From Hyaloperonospora brassicae (lineage: Eukaryota > Oomycota > Peronosporomycetes > Peronosporales > Peronosporaceae), in NCBI GenBank assembly GCA_947650285.1, contig CANTFL010001476.1, positions 28,134 through 92,133 on the forward strand: a stretch of DNA of 64,000 bases. Direction: 5' to 3'. Position 1 is the first letter of the stretch. Each line of letters begins with the position of its first letter. Positions 1 to 10,123 of the stretch are shown piece after piece. The position numbers and the translations under genes were made by a program. Under the pieces are notes generated by a model. It did no database searches. It worked only from the letters and a program-made list of their open reading frames with translations, and was not told where the DNA came from.

Positions 1-89
1 GCAAGGCTCCAAGGTTTAAGTCAAACTTATCTATTCAAGTCGGATGGACCGATTACTTCCATTGCATCATATATTGGAGCTGCATTTTG

Positions 90-1345
90 CCAAAACGGGT
101 TCGTCTGCCTGATCGCACATCCAGTATCGTCTCGACTCCGAATTCATCTTCATCTAATGTGCTCCCCAGCTATCTTCCGGCAGCAGGGCTTCGTCAAAAT
201 CGAAGCGATCCGTCTCTACAGCGTTCAACAAGTGTTTTGGCCGATCCGGGAAGATTTTTACCCGCTTCAGCTTGGATATATGTACCAATGGAAAAAATCC
301 ATACGATGTATTAGAGATCTCCAACCGTACTGCGTGTGTCCCACAAAGTTCCCTAACCCGGAATATTCCATGCCACATATGTGCCAGCTTTGCTGATCGG
401 GCATATCCTTCTTTCATTCGATCCAAATTGAGTCGTACTTGCGATCCAAACTCGATCTCATGTGATCCTTACTCAGTATTGCGTCGATCGGCCCGGTCCT
501 CGATCGCGGTACGTTGTCGATCGTAAACGACATCTCTCGCTCGTTGATACTGACGCTGTATACGATATCGCCATCTTCGCGGTTCTCGATACCGTCGTTT
601 GGTGCTACCCAAAGGCAAAGTCGCTTCCAATGTCGATCGTGGGTCCCAACCGGGGTTCAGGTAGAACGGAGTATCTCCTCGCACACGATCATGTGCCGTA
701 TTGATGGCTAACGTTAATCTCTTGGCGTCCTCGTCCCAATCCTTCTGATTCGTATCCGTGACGTCCATTTCCAAAGCCCTCTTCAGAATTTGCACCATTC
801 TTTCTGCTGTCCCATTCGCTTGGGGTCGATGCGCCATAGTTGCACGCTGTTTCTGTCCCGCGATCCGATTGAACGCTCGGTAGAAACCGGACATGAATCT
901 TGGCTCTCGATCATGGCGGATCGCTTCACTGGCCCCGAATCTCCGAAACACACACTCCTCGAAACTCTCAGCGATCGTTTGTGTAGTTCTGGAGGAACTG
1001 GCCTTGTCGATTACATACCCTGAGAACAGATCCACCCACAACGACTACTCGGTGTTTACTTTAAAAGATCGCGGTAGTGACGTTATGTGATCCATCGCGA
1101 TTATTTGAAACGGGTACGTGGCTTGGACATTCCCGGGGAATTCGCCGCGAAGAGCAGGTTTTCCTTTTCCCGTCGTACAATCAATACATTCTCCTACGTA
1201 ACTCCGGACACTCCGATAGAGTCTTCTTCAGTGAAAGTTATACCGGATTCGTTGATATGTTCTGCCTATACCTTGGTGTCCGCCCTCCATTTTTATGGTA
1301 ATAATGTAAGAAGTCTTGCTGCAGTAGTTCCGGTATCACCAAGCG
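90..1345 (-). pseudogene. Integrase plus chromodomain, copy A (broken)
   Basis: The integrase core at 1041-469 reads WVDLFSGYV, later IRHDREP and then QANGTAERM, giving the Asp, Asp and Glu of a DDE integrase. It inserts retroelement cDNA into chromosomes. Upstream (1345-1050) is a frameshifted zinc-binding region. At 426-154 follows a C-terminal GPY/F-like stretch (AKLAHMWHGIFRVRELCG) and an acidic lead-in to a chromodomain; the chromodomain itself (154-90) is diverged and partly lost compared with copies B and C. The stop after RRNTE at about 469 separates core from C-terminus. Identification is by motif reading. Confidence 0.85.
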
Positions 1346-1351
1346 AACCAA

Positions 1352-2290
1352 CTACACCCGATTATCCGGATCTTCCGTTATACGAGGGAAGAAAAACAAT
1401 AATCCGCTCTCGTCTACCTCATATTCGGACGCGATCCGAGCACATGGTTTCGCTTCTTCAATACTCAACTTCGTTATGTCCCCGATCAGGAATTCCTTCA
1501 GGTTGGCGATCCAACTCTCTTCTTCCTGTGCTTTCTTGATTCTCTCGATTCTGACCTGCCGAACAAATTCCTCTTGCAGTACTTCACGCGATCGCCGTCG
1601 TCTTACGGCTGGCCTCGTGACGGCGGCTATTCTCACGACCTGATCGAGACTTTTGGGTGTCAACAACTCGTTCAACCGGTTCAATGAACGTATACTCTGA
1701 AGATATTGTTCGGATAAAGCGATCGAGCCTTGCTCTTGTTGCAAAGCCTTACTTGCCAATCGATCAGCACTCTGATTATAGTCCCTCTTCATTGGAAATA
1801 ATTCACGGATCAGTCAGAATCGGAGTTCGGAGTCCTCCATAGCCTTATGGCGTAGCAACTGCAATCCGAGCGCCTTACAATCGATTTCTCCGCGCATCTG
1901 CCCGATCACTAAGTTAGAATCGCCACAAATGATGATACGCCCCAGCGTTTAATCAGCCAAGAGATCGAAACCTAGTACCAATCCACGGTATCCAGCCTCG
2001 TTCACAATCAAGTCCGTCTCATATTCGGCTGCGACATTCACGATCCTCCACTCTGGGAGCTTCCATACTATTGCGCTATATGCCCCGCCTTTTCGTTTGG
2101 TCCGGGCCTCTCCATCGAAACTGACCACCAAAAGACTTTCACCCTTCTCCATCGTTGGTAGATGCATACTTATAGTATGTTTCGGCTGTTTCTGAGGGGC
2201 GACCGCGATCAACATCTCATCAACTTCTTCGCGCGGGGTAATGCTGGCGGCGAGTGTACCCAGGATTTCATCTTCTCCCTTTCCCCACTT
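1352..2290 (-). pseudogene. Second (archaeal-type) RNase H, copy A
   Basis: Between the Gypsy RNase H and the integrase lies a second RNase H. The frame 2215-1949 reads VVSFDGEARTKRKGGAYSA then YETDLIVNEAGYRGL; after a stop the frame continues with RIIICGDSNLVIGQMRGEI and then DYNQSADRLASKA (about 1790-1740). SFDG-A, NEA, CGDS and SAD are the expected acidic positions. A duplicate RNase H of this type is known in oomycete and plant Tat-like Gypsy elements. It would degrade RNA in RNA/DNA hybrids during reverse transcription. Two stops interrupt it (after LLAD and after SELRF). The frame at 1792-1352 then continues into the integrase N-terminus. Confidence 0.82.
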
Positions 2291-2299
2291 CTTGATCTC

Positions 2300-3700
2300 T
2301 AGCGTTCAATTCGATAACAACGCCGCCCATCTACCAAGCCTCCCATTCAGGCCTGAAGATTGTGCCAGCCAGGCCAACGTCGAATGACGCGTGAGCACCT
2401 TGATTGCTCGTGAAACCAACATAGTGTAGCCGATATACAGGATTCGCAGCAGAGCTAAACCTCTTTTTCCACCACTCCATAGTAAATCTCGTTGGGTTTT
2501 AGCGTTCGGCTAATGAACTTTACAGGCCATTATGTTTCACCGTTTTCTTGTAGAAAAGCTGTAGACGCTGTCAATTTACTAGCATTGACCTCGATCACTA
2601 AAGGAAGATCCGGATCTAACTGTTCTAGAATCGGAGTTTTAGCGATCTTATTATTTTGACATGGTGAGCGAAAGCATCGCTTTTTCCCATCGACTTATGT
2701 ACTTGCAGGTAGGATCGTCCCCAGCAACACCGGAAAATGTTGAATCGCCCCCTGTAACACTGTTACGGTTCAAATCGACCCTTGCAGCACCGGAAAAATT
2801 TGTATCGCTCCCTGTAGCACCGTTACGGTTCGGAACGTGATCATCACGACACTTCCTGTCGTCAGCTCTCTTTCCATTCTGTGTTGCCGATGTCGCCTCG
2901 TCCATACGTCGGATCTCGTGAAAGTCGGCTTCGCGTTGTTTGTAGAGCACTGATGCATATATTGCAAAGTCTTCAATGAATCGGCTATAATAATGCAAAC
3001 TTCCCAGGAACGCCTGCATCTACCGCAGCTTTCGAGGAAATAGGATTTTAACCAGCGATCCGAGATTGTTTAGGGGGGGGGCTTCTAATCCAGCGATCGA
3101 TACTTGATGACCGAGATAATTCACCTTGCGTCGTCCCTAAAAACGTTTGGTCAGACTGATCGACAAATTCCACTTAGATATCCTTTTACTATTTCACATA
3201 GAGCAGTCCACGATGTAGCTGGAATCAATATGTCATCAATGTACGATCTTCGACCTAGCACAGAAGGTGTCTGACTGGTGCCTGGATCTCCCTCTGTGAA
3301 CACATCTATCCGTTTAGACGATTCATAGAGAAGGCTCTGGATCAGCACCGATTTTCATATAGCCATGCAATGCATTGTCGATCAGGCGTTGGTAAATCTG
3401 CATAGCATTCTTCAACCCAAACGGCATCCGTAGTCACTCAAACGAGCAAGACGGCGTAATGATTGCGAAAATGCTCCTTGCTCGTTCCGTCATCTCCACC
3501 ACCTAAACCCGCTCGCCATGTCCAGTGAACAATGCCACATCGCTTTGTCCATGTCTTGTAAAAGCTCGCTGATCAATGGAATTGGATATACCATCAGCCT
3601 TGTTAGCTAATTTACCCGTCGATAATCGATACACAATCGAATGTCCTCGCCATTCTTCTTGATGATAATGACGATCGGCGAGGCCCATGGTAATATGGAA
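2300..3700 (-). pseudogene. Reverse transcriptase and Gypsy RNase H, copy A (broken)
   Basis: On the minus strand the RT active-site segment reads LGRRSYIDDILIPATSW (about 3280-3220), with YIDD as the catalytic box. The thumb/connection reads MQAFLGSLHYYSRFIEDFA (3019-2960). The fingers/palm part at 3690-3400 is frameshifted, so the usual Gly-Leu-Lys-Asn-Ala segment is seen only in another frame (about 3425). The first RNase H lies around 2640-2460 and is heavily damaged. A 30-bp tandem repeat sits between thumb and RNase H. Not functional as it stands. Confidence 0.83.
2714..2833. repeat. 30-bp minisatellite, 4 units, in the RT/RNase H linker (copy A)
   Basis: Four back-to-back 30-bp units begin at 2714, 2744, 2774 and 2804, each opening with ATCG on the plus strand. 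On the coding strand they give decapeptides such as NRNGATGSDT, NFSGAARVDL, NRNSVTGGDS and TFSGVAGDDP. The same array is in copies B and C. Confidence 0.9.
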
Positions 3701-3941
3701 GGTCGACTAATCTTGACTGATAGCAGTAATTTAATTAAATCCGCTAGTTTTTCGCGAAATTTGGGCGCTACTGGCCGTACAATCTATGCGATCGGGCTCG
3801 CTCCACCCACGTCACTATCGAATTTCGTCCCTCGTGTGGCAGGAGGGAGTGCGTTCCCTTTCCCAATAAGAAGGTGCTTGCTTCTCCAGATCAGTTGTCT
3901 CAATCGTTATTGGTCATCAATCAGCGTTACGTCTGGATCGC

Positions 3942-4870
3942 CTACCTGAATATCGTCAATCTTAAATGCGGCAGTAGGCTAACAATGTCAGGCAATACCG
4001 CCATGTGCTGATCCACATCATCGGCGTACAACTCACCACTTTCATGACGATAGGTAGAGACATCCGGCTCCCCCGCGATTCGATCATCCTCCGGACATGG
4101 CTCTTCATCGATCTTTACATCCGGTAAAGGTCCGGCCTCTTTCTTGGACTGATCGCCTACTCCGTCGTCCGTCGCTTGTTCTTGAATCATGTTAACCACA
4201 GGCAGTACGCTTGTTGATCGATGATCCACTTGTATGTCAACAATCACGTCTTGCGATCCGTCATGCGATCGATTATATTCTTGTCCTTATTCGTATCACC
4301 TCCTTCCATCATACCCTCTAAAACTCGATCGCTTCCGCCCTTTCCTTGATCGTGCTAGCTACACATGGTAGTGGCTACACACGTGGAACAACTTTCTCGT
4401 CTCGGATCAGGACGTCCGTTGATTCATTATTCTCTTTTTGTCGACTTAAAATCTCCTTCGGCATGGGGTATGGTGGGTGATCCACAACCGGACCAGCGTA
4501 TTCGGGCGGCAGTTCTTCCTCTATTTCTGTCGTTTCTTCAAATGATAAAGTCTGCCAATCGTTGTACCATCAGATAGATCCAGACGTATACCTGCGGTTA
4601 CCATGAAATCCATACCCAGGATTACCTCTTGACCGACTTGATCACCAACCCACACATCAAAATAGTATACCATCGATCCATTTAGGGTGATCTTGATCTT
4701 GGTGCGTCCTTCGGTCATGTACGTGTTTTCACCTATCCCCACACACTCTTGTTTTTAATTCTCGTCGATGACACATCCTACCTTACGCGCAAAGGCGGTG
4801 TCCACGATCGAGATCTCAGCTCCTGCGTTAAGTAGCATTGTGGCCTTTTCGTTGTTAATCTTTCCAACCA
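3942..4870 (-). pseudogene. Retropepsin-like protease and acidic linker, copy A
   Basis: The aspartic protease region starts near 4870 with MLLNAGAEISIV and runs to IGENTYMTEGRTKIKITLNG and ILGMDFMVTAGIRLDL (4742-4590), the order expected of a Ty3/Gypsy retropepsin. The flap-distal LGMDF segment is intact. The catalytic Asp-Thr/Ser-Gly is replaced by Asn-Ala-Gly (Asn codon at 4827-4829). A stop separates the catalytic loop from the rest. An acidic, probably disordered linker (4247-3942) leads into RT. As written the enzyme cannot be catalytic. Confidence 0.8.
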
Positions 4871-4989
4871 CTCTAGATTGCTTGAACCATATTCCTAGTG
4901 TATGGTATTTCCTATATCCCCTTGACTCGCCCGGCGCTAAGGCAAGTTCTATCTTGGTGGGCGATCGGGCGTACTCATCATGTCTTCTA

Positions 4990-5416
4990 GCACTCGAAAT
5001 GGAACGCAGACACTCTATAGAATTAAAGTATTAGTTGGATCATCCTGCTGATCACCTCTTCCATCGATCAACTTCCTCTCCACATATGCATATATGCAGA
5101 TCCCAGAACGCTCGGCTAGTACTGGTTTCCAACCTGGAGAGCGTCGTAATTCAGCATTTTCTCGTATTGTTCCGGCAACAGCCCTGCATGCTTAGTAGGA
5201 ACATACCACTGGCGGAATATGTTATAAAACTGTTCCATCGGGCATTTTTCTTCGTCGTGAATGTTCTCGCATACGGAACACACGTAGTAGCACTTGTCCG
5301 CAGGATGGTCTTTACGTCCGCACTTCTGACACGTCAGTCGCTTCCAACATCTGCGATCGTAAAGCCTCTTCGACCCACAATGCGTACGCACAGTTTGAGG
5401 CTTCCCATGATCGTAG
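4990..5416 (-). pseudogene. Gag C-terminus with CCHC zinc knuckle, copy A
   Basis: The frame 5391-5116 carries CQKCGRKDHPADKC, a C-x2-C-x4-H-x4-C knuckle, then a second variant CSVCENIHDEEKC (C-x2-C-x3-H-x4-C), then FRQWYVPTKHAGLLPEQYEK and a stop after VGNQY. This is the nucleocapsid end of oomycete Gypsy gag, which packages element RNA. Its N-terminal half continues at 6661-8788, split off by the nested LTR1. An upstream ATG lies near the LTR edge, but the frame originally continued from the capsid part. Confidence 0.85.
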
Positions 5417-5420
5417 TGCC

Positions 5421-6660
5421 GGTGGTAAAGCGACTATGTAGATTCGCTATAGAGGAACTGATCGCATTCCCGTATGTCCGAGCCGGTTAACGGTTGGCGG
5501 CCCGGTCCCACATCTGATCAGATTGCGTCCATTGTACAGTCAGACTAAAATGGATATCAGATCGGGCAGGTTGGACCCTGCGATCATAGATCGAGGTATG
5601 AGGCGGAAGGTAACGTTGGCGATCAGTCGATCAAGAAAGGAACCTCGATCAGCAAGACAATCACGATCAACAAGGCGATCACGATAAGGAAGCAATCGAG
5701 ATCGTGATCAGGGGTCAGATATGTGATCGCGATCGCGATCAGGGATCAATAGGTGATCGCAATCGAGTTGATGTGGAGCACACCATATGATCCGCGATCA
5801 GCAAGGCGATCGCGATCACGAAGCGATCGAGATCGGGATCAGTGATCAGATAGGTGATCGCGATCGCGATCAGGGATCAATAGGTGATCGCGATCAGGAA
5901 CCGATCGAGGTTTTGATCAGTGATCAGATAGGTGGTCGCGATCAGACAAGCATATCAGGTGCGGGCCACGAAAGTACAAGATCGCTACCGTCTAGAGAGA
6001 GCGACATGTGGCAAACGATGTCCAAGACATGGGGATAGGGATAGGGTTGTTGGGTTTGATTGGTTAACATTAAACAGAGTTTAATTTGCTTCAAAGTACA
6101 CGTGTCGACTTCTCCTCCGGGTAGATCATTCGCCACCCGACGTCAAGGAAAGTTTCACATACTTTAATCAAGTGATATCCCTGGATTGTTTGGCCAGGGA
6201 TCAAGATCTCTCAAACAACACCCCAAATGCGACTGGACGCAGGAAACCCTTTGTGGTTGAGGACCCAAGATCTCGAGACGGCTCAAGCGGTCAGAAGTCT
6301 CGCAAACCAAGGTCTACGTTTGGACAAGGAGATCAGTTACAGATCAGGGTGACTCATATCGAGCACCCCACAAGCATACAAGTGATCGCGTGACGAATTC
6401 CACGTGATCACACCAACCCCGATCGTGGTGTGAAGATTTCCACATCGTGATCGAACCTCAACCCCATTGCAAACACGGTCAAGTTTTCCATTGACACGAG
6501 TCCACCTGGAAGAGTGCAACCCGCCCCACCGACGGGTACACAAGGTGAGGAAGGCAATCAAGAACAAGGAATCGGAGTACCCCCTCCGTTCGTCGATCGT
6601 CAGGGCGCCAGTGGAAGATTGGGATCGACTCCTCAAACTAGCGATCACCACTCCACCACA
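5421..6660 (+). repeat. Solo LTR1 nested in gag of copy A
   Basis: This 1,240-bp sequence begins GGTGGTAAAG and ends CTCCACCACA. It interrupts gag between the capsid part and the CCHC knuckle. TGCC at 5417-5420 and TGCC at 6661-6664 flank it directly, consistent with a 4-bp target duplication. It lies opposite to the host element. The same LTR occurs at 8789-10026, 21436-22675 and 40322-41561. Its core (about 5650-5960) is crowded with GATC palindromes. Confidence 0.88.
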
Positions 6661-8788
6661 TGCCTCTCTTGATCAAATGGACGATCGAGTCTCCTGGATT
6701 CTGAGCGCGATCTGCGGCTGCACCCATGTACACATCTCGTGTATCCGAGTCAGTATCCGATCCGCTAGAGTCTACGTCTGATCCACTTCTCTCGCATCCC
6801 ACGTGGATCGCTCTCACAGCCCGAGCTGGTTTTGCTGGCATTTGGACCGCGTTTGACGTAAGACCCTGACGAGATTTACTCGACCCCATGTAGGCGTGAG
6901 CTTCTCAGATTTCCATGTTCTCACATTCATGCAGCTTTTTTTAGATCGTCTGCATTCTTAAGGAGTAAAATTGTCAACATTTTCACCAGATCGCGATCGT
7001 CCAGGGTACCAATGTAATGATTCACATGCTCATTGCGGATAGCAGACGTCCCATCTTGTATCGGGATCTTCGCCCGTATTGCGTTCACATTCAGACGGTA
7101 CAAGTACTCCAATGGAGTCTTGTTCGATCGCTTACGGGCTTGGTAGTAGAGTCTCCCAACCGAAATGCCGTTCTTCCCTCCGTATTTGGCCATGAAGCCT
7201 TCCAGAAGTGCCTTTCACAAAGTCCTCGCCGAGCGATTGAGCTGGATGTACCAGTCACGCGCCGGTCCCGTAAGAAGATCGCTGAATACCAGGAACTTCT
7301 CTGCATCCGGCTCTTGATCGCGTAGGAACGCCGACTTCACCTTACTGATCCAGTCTCTAGCTCGTTCTTCATTCTTCTCCCGTCCGGCATACGCTTTCAG
7401 TTCGGCCATGGAAGACATCCATATCCTTTGGTTAGAGGAACCACCACCATCCGATGACCCTTCTGTTGCCACCTGTGTTACTCGTTTATTACCTTGGTCT
7501 CGGTGCGCACGAACATGGTAGTGCGATCTATTAAGACGCGATCCAACCAACTTCATGTCCACATCTAGCATATCAATCTCCGGTTCGGGTGGGTGAATAG
7601 CCAATTTCCCGGCGTTCATACGGGCTTGTTCTCGATCATAATTATCCATGGATGCTAGAAAATAGGAATTCACCCGATCTGATTCCACCATGTTCGGGAA
7701 TGGCGTCACCGGTGGCTTTCCCGATCGCGCGTCTACCTAATTCCGTTCAAATTTCTTCCTCAATAGATCTGCGCTCTTTGGTCCTAACGACATCCGTTGG
7801 ATCTCGAACGAATTGTTCGAGTCCTCTTTTGACTCCGCTGAAGCATAACGGGACGATCCAGTTTGTTCCTCCTTGGGAGAATCGTTGATCGGTGTGAGAA
7901 CTTGATCCATCGTGACTAGCAGCGTGACCCGTTGACCCGTGGTGCCGATCGGCGGGGTCGGGTTGTCTTCAGGGTCACGTATGCCTATGAGGGACTCAAC
8001 GTCTCAAACAGCGACTGTCCGGTAGCGATCAATCGATCGTGGTTATACTCTAGTAGCGTTTGCGCATTGAATGTTTCAGCAGTGAACAATGCCTCCGTTG
8101 GTAGGTCAATTAGACACCGGAGCGCCTCCAACACGTTGGCAGTTGGCTCGGGCGATGTTATCGGTCCGCGTAGCGATCCGGTCAGTTTCGGCCTGATCGT
8201 CTTCAGCACATTGTCGCTCGACAACATCTTCTTCAGCTCCATCAAATGGTATTCCCGGCTGATTTCGTCGAATCGCCATCCTCTCTGGACTTCACTTCGC
8301 GATCCACTGACTGTGAGGCGTGATTTATCTTCTCCGTCTGGACCTTGTCTCCGGCCTGACTGTTCTTGTAGAAGTTCCTATCTTATATCACCGCAGCCAG
8401 CCTCTTAAACTCGTCCGAACACTTCGCTTCCTTCTCCATCATTTCTAATGATTCATCTAATATAAATGGAAATCGTTTAGGGAACCCCTAGGAATTTCAC
8501 CCTGCACATCGTGCTTTCCAGCGCGATCTGCGGTGGCTCCAGAAGGGACTTCAGGAGGGAGTTGGGGTGTTTCTTCCATACATGCGACCAATATTCCTCG
8601 TTCATTTAAGTATCGTCAAAGCCCCTTTTACAACATGGAAGATTTGGAGATCCTTCATTCTCACGCTTCTGCGACGATACCTCTTTAAATGGCGCTTTTA
8701 TCCCATTTTCGGTCTTGATCTTGACTTCTTCGCTCAGGAACTCACGGTGAAATACCGATTCACCAGAAGATCCGGGCACTCGTACCAT
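6661..8788 (-). pseudogene. Gag N-terminal and capsid part, copy A
   Basis: The start MVRVPGSSGESVFHREF is at 8788, directly against the LTR end. Capsid-type sequence follows: MAELKAYAGREKNEERARDW, KVKSAFLRDQEPDAEKF, DLLTGPARDWYIQLNRS (about 7430-7215), then KYGGKNGISVGRLYYQARKR and LDDRDLVKMLTILLL (7193-6927), typical of the retrotransposon gag family in oomycetes. An acidic serine stretch SGSDVDSSGSDTDSDT precedes the nested LTR1. Frameshifts near 8600, 7980 and 7210 break it. It forms the element's cytoplasmic particle in intact relatives. Confidence 0.86.
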
Positions 8789-10026
8789 TGTAGTAGAGTG
8801 GTGATCACAAATTCCTTGTGACCCCGACTCCCCACTGGAGCCCTGACGATCGACGAACGGAAGGGATACCACGATTCCGTGGTCTTGATTGACTTCCTCA
8901 CCTTGTGTACCCGTCGGTGGGTCGGGTTGCACTATTCCAGGTGGACTCGTGTCAATGGAAAACTTGACCGTGTTTGCAATGGGGTTGAGGTTCGATCACG
9001 GTGTGGAAATCTTCACACCACGATCGGGGTTGGTGTGATCACGTGGAATTCGTCACGCGATCACTTGTATGCTTGTGGGGTGCTCGATATGAGTCACCCT
9101 GATCTGTAACTGATCTCCTTGTCCAAACGTAGACCTTGGTTTGCGAGACTTCTGACCGCTTGAGCCGTCTCGAGATCTTGGGTCCTCAACCACAAATGGT
9201 TTCCTGCATCCAGTCGCATTTGGGGTGTTGTTTGAGAGATCTTGATCCCTGGCCAAACAATCCAGGGATATCACTTGATTAAAGTATGTGAAACTTTCCT
9301 TGACGTCGGGTGGCGAATGATCTACCCGGAGGAGAAGTCGACACGTGTACTTTGAAGCAAATTAAACTCTGTTTAATGTTAACCAATCAAACCCAACAAC
9401 CCTATCCCTATCCCCATGTCTTGGACATCGTTTGCCACATGTCGCTCTCTCTAGACGGTAGCGATCTTGTACTTTCGTGGCCCGCACCTGATATGCTTGT
9501 CTGATCGCGACCACCTATCTGATCACTGATCAAAACCTCGATCGCTTCCTGATCGCGATCACCTATTGATCCCTGATCGCGATCGCGATCACCTATCTGA
9601 TCACTGATCCCGATCTCGATCGCTTCGTGATCGCGATCGCCTTGCTGATCGCGGATCATATGGTGTGCTCCACATCAACTCGATTGCGATCACCTATTGA
9701 TCCCTGATCGCGATCGCGATCACATATCTGACCCCTGATCACGATCTCGATCGCTTCCTGATCGTGATCGCCTTGTTGATCGTGATTGTCTTGCTGATCG
9801 AGGTTCCTTTCTTGATCGACTGATCGCCAACGTTACCTTCCGCCTCATACCTCGATCTATGATCGCAGGGTCCAACCTGCCCGATCTGATATCCATTTTA
9901 GTCTGACTGTACAATGGACGCAATCTGATCAGATGTGGGAACGGGGCCACCAACCGTTAACCGGCTCGGACATACGTGAATGCGATCATTTCCTCTATAG
10001 CGAATTTACATAGTCGCTTTACCACA
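8789..10026 (-). repeat. LTR1, 3' LTR of element D, fused to an LTR2-type end next to gag A
   Basis: It runs TGTGG (from 10026, minus strand) to CCACA (8789). Most of it matches LTR1 at 21436-22675. The last part, about 8789-8870, instead carries the LTR2-type ending (a CACAAGGAATTTGTGATCAC block shared with 43690-44911 and 45049-46274), whereas ordinary LTR1 has GATTGGGATCGACTCCTC there. It therefore serves both as 3' LTR of D and as 5' LTR of copy A, and looks like the product of LTR1 x LTR2 recombination. The core 9500-9840 holds about 30 GATC sites. Confidence 0.82.
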
Positions 10027-10123
10027 GTCGTCCTAGGCGCCGTTAGTCGCCACACAGTGCGGATCTTACTGCGCGCTTGTCTTTTTGCTTTGTCAGACCC
10101 TCGTATTAACTTACGCCTTGTTG

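Larger units (their letters stand above)
1..8788 (-). mobile_element. Element copy A, Ty3/Gypsy with second RNase H, 3' end cut by window
   Basis: Reading on the minus strand from 8788 to 1 the order is gag capsid part, a nested LTR1 (5421-6660), gag CCHC knuckle, protease, RT, RNase H, second RNase H, integrase and chromodomain. This is a Ty3/Gypsy gag-pol, near-identical by eye to copies B and C. Frameshifts and stops break every domain, so it is non-autonomous. Its expected convergent ORFX and 3' LTR lie outside the window. Sequence left of about 350 diverges clearly from B and C while everything right of about 355 matches them, which suggests a recombination or conversion edge. Confidence 0.88.

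Noticed and set aside
5421..10026. A DNA transposon or DIRS-like element with 1.2-kb terminal inverted repeats around gag
   Set aside because: The two LTR1 copies face each other, but pol encodes a DDE integrase, no tyrosine recombinase is seen, element D has direct LTRs, and solo LTR1 with TGCC duplications explains the left copy.
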